From positions 1 to 64,000 of the forward strand of contig JAGHZQ010000052.1 in the NCBI GenBank assembly GCA_017746715.1: a stretch of DNA of 64,000 nucleotides, written 5' to 3'. The position numbers and the translations under genes are program-made. Source of the DNA: Cyanobacteria bacterium SBLK. GTDB taxonomy: Bacteria; Cyanobacteriota; Cyanobacteriia; Cyanobacteriales; Spirulinaceae. Under the pieces are notes generated by a model. That model ran no database searches. It was not told where the DNA came from and was given only the letters and a program-made list of their open reading frames with translations. This document shows, piece after piece, positions 18,449 to 26,024 of this stretch (position 1 is its first letter; each line of letters starts with the position of its first letter).

Positions 18449-18467
18449 GGTGCGTTAATAACGCACC
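18449..18467. repeat. Dispersed palindrome, GTGCGTTA family
   Basis: GGTGCGTTAATAACGCACC, a perfect inverted repeat followed by CTACGAGATTACGAGATT. The same unit with the same flank follows the truncated gene copy at 29819. Family members also lie at 18927-18951, 20103-20134, 20672-20703 and 33348-33380. Confidence 0.9.
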
Positions 18468-18538
18468 CTACGAGATTACGAGATTGGCGATCTGGATATA
18501 AATGATGATCGTCATAAAGAAATTTTTCTCTAAGCCCC

Positions 18539-18568
18539 TTGTCAATCTTGTGGGAAATCGTCTATATT
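18539..18568 (+). promoter_or_regulatory. Sigma-70-type promoter for the structured RNA
   Basis: TTGTCA (18539-18544), an 18-nt spacer and TATATT (18563-18568), each one base from consensus. It points to transcription starting near 18575. Confidence 0.55.
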
Positions 18569-18765
18569 TATACTTAGTGTTAGTGGGTATACGAGGTCTT
18601 GCAAGAAAAAAGCAACATACAGAAATTCAAAAACTTAATATTTGAGAGTATACAGAGGATCGGCAGTTCGATTCTGCCAAAGCTCAGGAGGAAAGTATTC
18701 TCCTGATTTGCCCCTACTACCGACCGGCTGGAACTGGTCTTATCCAATTAACGAAAAAATTGCTT

Positions 18766-18885
18766 ATGCAAAAAACCCTGTTTGAACTTATTCTTAAAAA
18801 ATTTAAAGGAGAAGAAAAATTCAAAGAATATTTAAATAACTTTGTTAAAGTTAATTGCGATGGTTCGCTTCCTCTAATTATTTAA
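18766..18885 (+). CDS. Small ORF of 39 residues within the structured transcript
   Basis: Runs from ATG to TAA just before the terminator. It begins MQKTLFELILKKFKGEEKF and ends VNCDGSLPLII; the first half is an amphipathic, lysine-rich helix. There is no clear Shine-Dalgarno. Position between leader hairpins and terminator favours translation, but homology cannot be judged here. Confidence 0.4.
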   Translation: MQKTLFELILKKFKGEEKFKEYLNNFVKVNCDGSLPLII

Positions 18886-18887
18886 GC

Positions 18888-18914
18888 AAAACCCCCTAGT
18901 CAATAGGGGGTTTT
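18888..18914 (+). terminator. Rho-independent terminator
   Basis: AAAACCCCCT-AGTCAAT-AGGGGGTTTT is a perfect stem with a T-tail, 3 nt after the 39-codon ORF. Confidence 0.85.
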
Positions 18915-18926
18915 CTCATTAGACAG

Positions 18927-18951
18927 TAAGATGTGTTACTAACGCACCTTA
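18927..18951. repeat. Dispersed palindrome, GTGCGTTA family (diverged)
   Basis: TAAGATGTGTTACTAACGCA then CCTTACGAGATTA; same family and flank as 18449. Confidence 0.75.
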
Positions 18952-19047
18952 CGAGATTATCCATCCAACAAAACGAGATTAGCGATCGCACTGTTTCCTC
19001 CTCTAAAGCTAAAACCTCATTATAAAATTAATACGAGTAAACTTCCA

Positions 19048-19359
19048 GTGACTGACGAACAACACGATCCAGAAGATGAGCAACGCGATTCAGAAGACGA
19101 ACAACACGATTCAGATTTTGAAAATTGGGCGAAGAAATGTAAATTAAATCTTAACTCTCCTACAACTTCTCAACTGTACGAATATCGAATGCTGACAGTG
19201 CAAGAATACATCAGTCGCTTCCGACGTGGTAATATCAAAGCAGTACTTCCTAACACAGCTAAATCTATGACAGTAGAAGAAGCGCTGAGACAAGGGAAGG
19301 TTGAGAAAGTAGACATTCGCAAACTGATGATACAAAAACGCAAAAAGTTCCAAAAGTGA
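19048..19359 (+). CDS. Small acidic hypothetical protein, first gene of a pair
   Basis: A 103-residue protein with a repetitive acidic start (DEQHDPEDEQRDSEDEQHD) and a basic C-terminus (RKLMIQKRKKFQK). The middle has MTVEEALRQGKVEKVDIRK. GTG 19048 is used; no better start is visible. The stop codon is part of the GAGG ribosome site for the next gene, 7 nt later, so the two are translationally coupled. A small charged protein before a DNA-binding partner could be an antitoxin-like arrangement, but I have no family match. Confidence 0.55.
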   Translation: MTDEQHDPEDEQRDSEDEQHDSDFENWAKKCKLNLNSPTTSQLYEYRMLTVQEYISRFRRGNIKAVLPNTAKSMTVEEALRQGKVEKVDIRKLMIQKRKKFQK

Positions 19360-19366
19360 GGTAAAA

Positions 19367-20092
19367 ATGGAAGTTTCTTTATCAGAAAAAGATGATTTAA
19401 CAGAAAAACTACGACAAATTTTGTTAAGAAATATTGTCGTGATTAAAGAAACCGATTCTGCTGAATTGTCTCTCTGCAACTTATCTTTTCAAAGTAGAGT
19501 TTATCCGGAAAGACATATCTGGATTGATACAGATTGTGATGAAATAGACATCGATCTAGAAAATTGGCAATATGAATATGAATGGGATAATGCAATTGCT
19601 CGGGTTAGAGTAGATTCTTTAGAAGAGGCTGTTGAGCTTATCCGAGATTGGGTGATACAACCAGAAATTAATGATTATTATTATAACCTTAACAAGAACT
19701 ATGAAAAAGTTTGGAATATTCGCCATGTTCGGACTCAGATGACTAAAGCAATAGAAAACGAAAATCTAGAAATACAAAAAATTTTAGGCTTAACAGATAT
19801 CCAATTTTCAGACTTAATCTCTCAAGCGAAAAAACAGAAAAAACAAACAAAATTAACTCCCAGAGAGCAGTTGACTTTAACATTATTTCATTTTCATTAT
19901 TCGCTCAGTTTTCAAAAATTAGGATTTTTGTTTGGTGTCAGCGAAGCAACAGCGCGAAATTGGTATAAATATTGGATTGAGTTACTAGACAAGCAAATTC
20001 AAGGGCGATCGCAAGAGATACAAAAAACAGGTAAAGAGTGGATCGAAGAAGTTTTAGAACCTATTTATCAAAAAGAATTAAAAACAGTATGA
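19367..20092 (+). CDS. HTH-containing hypothetical protein, second gene of the pair
   Basis: A 241-residue protein. The N-terminal part (about 1-115) is acidic and unknown. The C-terminal part has LTPREQLTLTLFHFHYSLSF followed by QKLGFLFGVSEATARNWYKY (about residues 165-205), the helix-turn-helix seen at the N-terminus of IS5/HARBI-like DDE transposases. No DDE catalytic domain follows; the protein ends 35 residues later. It may be a domesticated transposase HTH or a remnant fused to another domain. The gene is AT-rich relative to its neighbours. Confidence 0.6.
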   Translation: MEVSLSEKDDLTEKLRQILLRNIVVIKETDSAELSLCNLSFQSRVYPERHIWIDTDCDEIDIDLENWQYEYEWDNAIARVRVDSLEEAVELIRDWVIQPEINDYYYNLNKNYEKVWNIRHVRTQMTKAIENENLEIQKILGLTDIQFSDLISQAKKQKKQTKLTPREQLTLTLFHFHYSLSFQKLGFLFGVSEATARNWYKYWIELLDKQIQGRSQEIQKTGKEWIEEVLEPIYQKELKTV

Positions 20093-20102
20093 GGTAGTCC
20101 AG

Positions 20103-20134
20103 TAAGGTGCGTTAGTGGAATGTAACGCACCTTA
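20103..20134. repeat. Dispersed palindrome, GTGCGTTA family
   Basis: TAAGGTGCGTTA and TAACGCACCTTA arms around GTGGAATG. It is preceded by GAGGTAGTCCAG, which also precedes the copy at 33348. Confidence 0.9.
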
Positions 20135-20311
20135 CCGATATCTGCGATCGCATGCGATCGCGACCCCACCCATAGCACTATCTAAACATTAGACAGTTCT
20201 TAATCTCTTTTTAATGTTAAGAAGTATAAAGAAACAAAGCCGAATCGTTTTTCTATGTTAAAAAAGCTACTAACAACCTTATCCTATAAAAACTTAAGAA
20301 TCGTTAAAACC

Positions 20312-20665
20312 ATGAAAGCATTACAATCTGCGCTGAGTCGGATTTTAGCCGCCACTGTCAGCACTTTACTGATTCTCTGTCTGAGTTTTGTCGCCGTTAC
20401 TCAGGTTGCTTCTGCCAGCCCCATTCTCACCGTCAACTTTGACCAAGATCGCGCGGGTGGAGACTTCGATCATGAAAGAGTTATGGCTTTGGAAGAGTGC
20501 TTGGAGATCTGCGGAGACGATTTAGACTGTAAGGCTTATACTTACAACCCCCAAGGAATCGGTGGGGATGGCGAACCTGTCTGCTGGTTAAAAGAGAAGG
20601 TCAACCCACTGCGCCCTGTTCCTCCTTACGTAGGGGCTGCAACGGGTGTCGTCCTGAGACGGTAA
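20312..20665 (+). CDS. Small secreted PAN/Apple-like domain protein
   Basis: A 117-residue exported protein. The start at 20312 (MKALQSALSRIL) gives a standard signal peptide with a hydrophobic core (VSTLLILCLSFVAV) and a cleavage site at about ASA-SPI. The mature part matches a PAN/Apple-like fold: RAGGDFDHERVMALEECLEI, then CGDDLDCKAYTYNPQG and PVCWLKEKVNP, with the four cysteines expected for two disulphides. PAN domains bind proteins or glycans. It is the only plus-strand gene before the minus-strand sulfatase cluster. Confidence 0.75.
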   Translation: MKALQSALSRILAATVSTLLILCLSFVAVTQVASASPILTVNFDQDRAGGDFDHERVMALEECLEICGDDLDCKAYTYNPQGIGGDGEPVCWLKEKVNPLRPVPPYVGAATGVVLRR

Positions 20666-20671
20666 TCCAGT

Positions 20672-20703
20672 TAGGTGCGTTACGTTCTGCTAACGCACCT
20701 TTA
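20672..20703. repeat. Dispersed palindrome, GTGCGTTA family
   Basis: TAGGTGCGTTA and TAACGCACCTTTA arms around CGTTCTGC. Confidence 0.85.
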
Positions 20704-20720
20704 CGATATCTGCAATTCCT

Positions 20721-20748
20721 GTAGGGACGTAGCATACTACGTCCCTAC
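20721..20748. repeat. Dispersed palindrome, GTAGGGACGTAG family
   Basis: A near-perfect 28-nt inverted repeat, GTAGGGACGTAGCA with TACTACGTCCCTAC. The same element is at 36058-36085 and a related one lies inside the chelatase gene at 56450. Confidence 0.9.
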
Positions 20749-20808
20749 GACGTTTAAGGCGATCGCCAACTCTAATTAAAGTGCTCGACTGGAGATAGAC
20801 GAGCGACT

Positions 20809-21861
20809 TTACTCAATCGGTTCGGCTTTTGGGAAATGCCACGTACCATCCAAGATTTCCTGTCTGGGTAGATATAAGCGAACAACATACTTCCAGCCTT
20901 CGGGAGTATACAGATAGTTTTCGTCGTTTGTCAGTCCAGCCTTGTCTTTAGCAAAGTAAAAGGTAAAACTTCCATCCGCCTTTTGCGTTGCAGAGACATT
21001 GCTCGAGGAATAGCTATTGTATGGGTTTCGCTCAAAAAAGCCATCGGCGTTATAGACGCTGATAGACCAAAAGCCATCCACAGGGACATCCTTGACGGTC
21101 AAAATATGGGGAGTTTCTCCATCATTTTTCTCTGGTGTGACATTGAGGTATATCGCTGCTTCAGGGGGGCCTCCTCCCCAAGCACCTGCTGTCCCGATAA
21201 AGTGCCGGATCTCGTCTACTTCCTCTTTAGACCCATACACCCCATTATTATCAGGCACAAATGGAATCAAATCTTGAGTGGCTGCACGCAGTTGCTCCAA
21301 TTCTTCCCAATTCCAATTGGGCAACTCAAGAGAGCCAGGATCCTCTTGTGTAAAAGTCACCCGAGCTTCGATCGCGCGCGCAGCTTCCACATCTGCCTCG
21401 TCATCGGGATTGATAAAAGTACGAACATCGACTTGAACATAGCGCGTGCCAACTTCCGCTTCAGTGAGTCGATACTCACCGGGAACAGTCGTGTCCTCAA
21501 CAATATAGTGATCCTCGTTGACGATGCGAATTTCTTGGAATCGCTCGTTCTGTTCTGGCAGAGTAATAGTGACAGGTGTTGTCAGGTCGAAGACTCCCCA
21601 ATAGTGTAGTAAATCTCGATTGGGTATCTCTAGGGGTTGATTGTCTACACCTACAAAGTCTTGAAGGGCGAGCTTGCCAAATTCGCCACGGTCGTATCGT
21701 AGCTTGAAAACGCGATCGCTCTCAGCACGGATATAGTTATCCACAACGATCGCCTCGGTGGATGGTTCTGCTGCCAAGACGGATGGAATAGAAGTTCCGA
21801 AGAACAAGGTCATAGCGATCGCAAACATGGCGATCGCTCTCCCAATGCGGTTCAAAAACAT
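20809..21861 (-). CDS. Secreted DUF1254/DUF1214-type protein
   Basis: A 350-residue exported protein. The start MFLNRIGRAIAMFAIAM at 21861 gives a signal peptide ending near VLA-AEPS and keeps the GAGG-less but clearly related leader of the cluster. The C-terminal third has the DUF1214 pattern: GFWSISVYNADGFFERNPYN, then FTFYFAKD and WKYVVRLYLPRQEILDGTW. DUF1254/DUF1214 proteins are periplasmic or surface beta-sandwich proteins of unclear function. It is the last gene of a minus-strand unit with a sulfatase and two related proteins, spaced by about 100 bp each. Confidence 0.8.
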   Translation of the reverse strand: MFLNRIGRAIAMFAIAMTLFFGTSIPSVLAAEPSTEAIVVDNYIRAESDRVFKLRYDRGEFGKLALQDFVGVDNQPLEIPNRDLLHYWGVFDLTTPVTITLPEQNERFQEIRIVNEDHYIVEDTTVPGEYRLTEAEVGTRYVQVDVRTFINPDDEADVEAARAIEARVTFTQEDPGSLELPNWNWEELEQLRAATQDLIPFVPDNNGVYGSKEEVDEIRHFIGTAGAWGGGPPEAAIYLNVTPEKNDGETPHILTVKDVPVDGFWSISVYNADGFFERNPYNSYSSSNVSATQKADGSFTFYFAKDKAGLTNDENYLYTPEGWKYVVRLYLPRQEILDGTWHFPKAEPIE

Positions 21862-21966
21862 GGGTAAAACTGGATAAAAAGAGTTAACAAAATTCGGGAC
21901 GCATCCCAAAACAAGAGATGAATCGTTTTGGGATGGTTGGTAAAGAGGCGATCGCAGAACTCGCTG

Positions 21967-24438
21967 CTAGAACAGTTCGGTCTCGTTAAATGGATCGATA
22001 TCGATGGTCACCTTCTCAATCTCACCTCCCGTAAATTCAAAAGGAGGTTTGTAGGTGTCACTGACTGGAGCCTGTAGGTCCATTCCCACATCCTGAGTAT
22101 CTACCCCAAATCGACCCGGAAATGTTGCCTCAATTCGGCCCGAATCTACCGGAGTGGTCATATCGTTGACATAGAAAAAAGCCTCGCCACCACAGCCAAA
22201 TCCTGCGGAGCAGATATCGCCATCGTAGACAAATTCAACCTTAACGCGAGTCGAGCCATTCGATAGCGGAATGGGAGCAGTGAGACGGGTTCGCTCAACA
22301 TCGACATAGTTATACTCATAGACCAGATGATGGTCTGGCGTGACATAGAGACTATAGCCTCCAGTCGTCCCTCCATTGGCCAAAATAGCGCCTTGAACGG
22401 TTTCCGCATCGCTAATATTTAAATCTGCGGTAATGATGTAAGAGGTGTTGGCAACATTAGGAGCAGAAGCAGCAGGCAGATGGATGGCGCCTGGATAAAA
22501 CTCGAAGGAGGTGCGATCGCCCAAAACAGTGGGTCGTTTGACCAAGTAGCGCTCGGTAAAGCGATCGTCAATGGGAAAGACATTATATTTTTCGGCTTCA
22601 CGCTCGAATAGAGCTTGCAGTTCTGCTAATTTGTCTGGATTCTCGGCTGAGAGATCGTCATGTTGGGTAAAGTCTTCATCCAGATTAAACAATTCCCATT
22701 TATCGTCATCGATCGGACTCGAGCCAGTGGTAATCCAAGGAATGCGGTGAAATGCTGATGCCATCCAACCATCTTGGTAAACCCCGCGATGGGCAAACAT
22801 CTCGAAATACTGAGTATCCCGAGGTGCGGGTTGACTTGCACCATCATGCCCGAAGGTATTGTAAAAACTCGCGCCTTCAATGTCTTTTTGGGGGATGCCA
22901 TTGAACTCATTGGGAGGTTCAATGCCAATGATATCCAAGATTGTTGGGGCAACATCAATCACATGGAGAAACTGATCTCGCAAATCTAGGTTTCGGTCTC
23001 CCGTAGCTTGGATGCCATCGGGCCAAGAAATCACCATGGGATTGCGAGTGCCACCAAAGTAGGAAGCAACCTGTTTGGTCCAACGAAAGGGACTATCTGT
23101 AGCCCAAGACCAACCAATGGCAAAGTGAGGTGACGTTTCGGGGCCCCCCCACTTATCTTTGCACTCCAAGTTATCTTCCATTGTTAAGGGAGCGCCGCCC
23201 AAGTTGGCAATTTCATTACAGGTGCCCGGAAGACCTCCTTCTGCACTGGCTCCATTATCACCAACGATGTAAATAATTAAGGTGTTCTCTTTTTCACCCA
23301 ATTCATCAATGGCATCGATCACCCGGCCGACTTCCTCATCTGTATATTCCAAGAAGCCCGCATAGGTTTGCATTTGCAAGGCAAGCAAGTCTCTTGCGCC
23401 TTCAAGATCGAACTGAGGGTCATCCCAAGCTGGAATGCTTTCGGGTCGCTCCGTACATTTGGCATCGGCTGGAATCACTCCCATCTCTTTCTGCTTCGCA
23501 CAGATAGCGGCCTGTTCCACATCCCAGCCATCAACAAACATACCATTCGGTGCTCCTGCTGCAATGGCATGTTCTCCGCCAGCTTTGTACTTATTTACAT
23601 AAGAGGGGGGTGGCTGGTGGGGAGCATGGGTCGCTCCGGGGGTGAAATAGAGAAAGAAGGGATTGTCTGGAGACAAAGAGTGATTATAGCGCAGCCAGCT
23701 AATGGCCTTATCGGCTAGATCGCGGTTCAGGTTGTAGCTATCGTCAAGCTCCTCCGTAGGGTAAGACGGTTGATCGATGGGATTGCGGTTTTCATACAGG
23801 GTGGGATACCACTGATCCGTTTCACCCCCAATAAAGCCGTAGAAATAGTCGAAACCGAGATCGTTGGGCCACCGCGTGAAGGGACCAAACATGCTGGTTT
23901 GATTATCGGGGACGTTATGGTTTTTACCAAACCAACTCGTGCTATAGCCGTGAGCCTGCAAAATTTGGGCAACCGTGGCCGTGCTCTGAGGAATGAGTCC
24001 GGTATAACCCGGAAACCCCGTGGCCATTTCTTGAATGATACCGGAAGCAACAGAATGGGGGTTGCGACCGGTTAACAAGGCGGCGCGGGTGGGAGAACAG
24101 AGGGAGGTGGTATGAAAGCGGTTGTAGCTCAAACCATTCTGCACCAAGCCGTTGAGGGTTGGGGTGTGAATCGGCCCTCCAAAGGCTTCTGATGCGCCAA
24201 AGCCGACATCATCTAGCAGGACTAACAGGATGTTCGGTGCGCCTTCTGGGGGTTGAGGACCGAGGAGCGTATTATAATCGGCCTCTGATTTGTCGTAGGT
24301 TTCGTTAATGGTGCCGTTAAAGTCCGGGTCTGGGAGGGGCAAGTCTTGGGTCAACCCAGGAGGGACGGCGATACTCAATAAGAGAGGGAGAGCGATCGCC
24401 ATCGCCACTACTCCTTTCAAAATTCGGTTCAAAAACAT
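21967..24438 (-). CDS. Secreted arylsulfatase-family sulfatase
   Basis: An 823-residue exported sulfatase. After a signal peptide (MFLNRILKGVVAMAIALPLL), PNILLVLLDDVGFG provides the metal-binding aspartates, and CSPTRAALLTGR (Cys114) is the formylglycine site, matching CxPxR. SWFGKNH, GDNGAS and FGGTRNPMVISWPDG are further family segments. The last 180 residues (YIITADLNISDAETVQG onward) form a beta-rich accessory domain, as in large bacterial arylsulfatases. Activity needs a formylglycine-generating enzyme, which is not in the window. Start 24438 is chosen by the cluster leader; an upstream in-frame start at 24528 would add 30 residues. Confidence 0.9.
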   Translation of the reverse strand: MFLNRILKGVVAMAIALPLLLSIAVPPGLTQDLPLPDPDFNGTINETYDKSEADYNTLLGPQPPEGAPNILLVLLDDVGFGASEAFGGPIHTPTLNGLVQNGLSYNRFHTTSLCSPTRAALLTGRNPHSVASGIIQEMATGFPGYTGLIPQSTATVAQILQAHGYSTSWFGKNHNVPDNQTSMFGPFTRWPNDLGFDYFYGFIGGETDQWYPTLYENRNPIDQPSYPTEELDDSYNLNRDLADKAISWLRYNHSLSPDNPFFLYFTPGATHAPHQPPPSYVNKYKAGGEHAIAAGAPNGMFVDGWDVEQAAICAKQKEMGVIPADAKCTERPESIPAWDDPQFDLEGARDLLALQMQTYAGFLEYTDEEVGRVIDAIDELGEKENTLIIYIVGDNGASAEGGLPGTCNEIANLGGAPLTMEDNLECKDKWGGPETSPHFAIGWSWATDSPFRWTKQVASYFGGTRNPMVISWPDGIQATGDRNLDLRDQFLHVIDVAPTILDIIGIEPPNEFNGIPQKDIEGASFYNTFGHDGASQPAPRDTQYFEMFAHRGVYQDGWMASAFHRIPWITTGSSPIDDDKWELFNLDEDFTQHDDLSAENPDKLAELQALFEREAEKYNVFPIDDRFTERYLVKRPTVLGDRTSFEFYPGAIHLPAASAPNVANTSYIITADLNISDAETVQGAILANGGTTGGYSLYVTPDHHLVYEYNYVDVERTRLTAPIPLSNGSTRVKVEFVYDGDICSAGFGCGGEAFFYVNDMTTPVDSGRIEATFPGRFGVDTQDVGMDLQAPVSDTYKPPFEFTGGEIEKVTIDIDPFNETELF

Positions 24439-24549
24439 CAGTAAAATCTCGTAAAAAGAGTTAACAAAGTTCGAGACGCATCCTAAAAAATGTATGGGGG
24501 AGCGATCGGAGCGAACAAAACCCACCAATTAGCTCGCATCACCAGCAGG

Positions 24550-25926
24550 TTAAGCCGGACCGACATTCGTCAAACCGGGAGGTTCCCAGTACTGGGACAA
24601 GATGGGGTAGCCCGGTAAGTATAGGCGCATGAACATAAAGAAATCGCCTGCGGGTGCGGGTAACCAGTTGGAGAATTTTTCGGATTCGCTGGGTTGCTCG
24701 TGCTGAATGTACATCGTGAGACTGCCATCTTCACCGGGGGTCATACCACTGCGATCGCCGAGGGAATGGCGATCGATGTCATTCGCCACCAAGTTGTATT
24801 GATGGTCGTACAGGGTGATAGACCAAAACGCATTGACATCGGGTAGATTTTCAGCCTCGAAGTGAAGCTCGTAACGATTTGCCCCAGATAGAGGATTGCC
24901 ATCTTTATCGATGTATACGCTCATGTAGACAGCCTCGATCGTATCGTTGGCGACAAAGCCCGCTTGGGCCTGCATTGCACGCAGCAGCCAATCCCGTACT
25001 GATGAAGGTCGGCCCAAGTATGGAGGCGGATAGTTCCACCCATTCACTTGTTTTTGGCTGTGTCCTTGGACGAAAGCCTCATCGACGATCTTTAAACCGT
25101 CTACAGCAGCACGCTCGAGACCGCGCTTGGTACTTTCGCTCTGAACCTCAATATCCAATCCCGGCCCGACACCAATGGTCTCGAACAATTCGAGCAGGCA
25201 CGCATCATAGGAATCCGGGGGAGGGTTATCAGCCATCGCGCGGTTGATATTCTTCCAGTCCGCAAGGGGATCGGTTTCGCGATCGTGAGGTACCCAAAGC
25301 TCATCGACAGGTTCGGGGGTGGCATTTGGATCGTTCCACTGGGATAGCGGTGTCAGCACGTACAGATCCTGAATACCATGGACTGTATCCAAGCTCGCGT
25401 CTCCGTTCCTTTCCGCCTCCGTCAGTAAGTTTCGCGCCGAGAGAAATGCCCAAGGTGTCGGTGAAGGACCTTCAAGCTCCTGCACGCCTTCAGGTAAATC
25501 CCCCTGCCAATTGGGTCCGACAATGGCAAAATTACCTCCTTTTCCTCCCGTGGCGCGGGTACCCACGTAAGCAAATTGGTCTCCTCGGTAATCGGTAAAT
25601 TGTACGTTGTGGAAGCGATAGTCTGGGAGTGCGGGATCTGATGGGAGTTCTGGAAGCGAGAGAATCAGGGGTTCGTTACCCAAATATACAGCTGCTTGAG
25701 AATACAGGGTGTCATTATTAGGTGCGCCGCCGAGTTGGTGGGATGAATCCTTCAGCTCCCGGAGGTGGGTAAATTGGTTGACGATACCATTGTTTAACTC
25801 CTGACGATCGTAGTAGGCTTTGGGCATGTAGGCCCAAGGAAAAGCATAGATGAATGCTTGCACTCCGAGAGTGTAGGCGTATTCTTCTTCCCAGTCCCAA
25901 TCGGATGTTTTCTCAATCGAAGACAT
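24550..25926 (-). CDS. DUF1254/DUF1214 domain protein without signal peptide
   Basis: A 458-residue protein with both domains: a DUF1254 part at about 15-150 (YTLGVQAFIYAFPWAYMPKA, GGAPNNDTLYSQAAVYLG) and a DUF1214 part at about 330-450 (NAFWSITLYDHQYNLVAND, FFMFMRLYLPGYPIL). It starts MSSIEKTSDWDWEEEYAY and, unlike its neighbours, has no visible export signal, although the GATGAGGTTATCTTTATG leader matches that of the exported genes. It sits between the sulfatase and the 25-residue-repeat protein in one apparent operon. Confidence 0.85.
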   Translation of the reverse strand: MSSIEKTSDWDWEEEYAYTLGVQAFIYAFPWAYMPKAYYDRQELNNGIVNQFTHLRELKDSSHQLGGAPNNDTLYSQAAVYLGNEPLILSLPELPSDPALPDYRFHNVQFTDYRGDQFAYVGTRATGGKGGNFAIVGPNWQGDLPEGVQELEGPSPTPWAFLSARNLLTEAERNGDASLDTVHGIQDLYVLTPLSQWNDPNATPEPVDELWVPHDRETDPLADWKNINRAMADNPPPDSYDACLLELFETIGVGPGLDIEVQSESTKRGLERAAVDGLKIVDEAFVQGHSQKQVNGWNYPPPYLGRPSSVRDWLLRAMQAQAGFVANDTIEAVYMSVYIDKDGNPLSGANRYELHFEAENLPDVNAFWSITLYDHQYNLVANDIDRHSLGDRSGMTPGEDGSLTMYIQHEQPSESEKFSNWLPAPAGDFFMFMRLYLPGYPILSQYWEPPGLTNVGPA

Positions 25927-25987
25927 AAAGATAACCTCATCAAAAGAGACGATTTGTTGTTGTTAGCGATATCTGCGATCGCCCTCG

Positions 25988-26012
25988 GGGACGTTACGGG
26001 TAACGTCCCGAC
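25988..26012. repeat. Palindromic repeat GGGACGTTACG type
   Basis: GGGACGTTACGGGTAACGTCCC between two operon genes, related in form to the GTAGGGACGTAG elements. Confidence 0.75.
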
Positions 26013-26024
26013 AAGGCGATCGCG

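Larger units (their letters stand above)
18575..18917 (+). ncRNA. Candidate structured RNA or leader with small ORF
   Basis: About 340 nt lie between a good promoter and a strong terminator. In order it contains a perfect tRNA T-arm look-alike (GGCAG-TTCGATT-CTGCC, 18662-18678), a 6-bp hairpin CAGGAG/CTCCTG (18685-18705), a hairpin GACCGG/CTGGTC (18722-18739), a 39-codon ORF and the terminator. No complete tRNA or tmRNA can be folded around the T-arm, and no CCA end follows. It could be a stand-alone RNA, a leader or an mRNA for the small peptide. The family is unknown to me. Confidence 0.45.

Noticed and set aside
18662..18678. A tRNA gene suggested by the perfect T-arm
   Set aside because: No acceptor stem, D-arm or anticodon arm can be placed at proper distance and no CCA follows.
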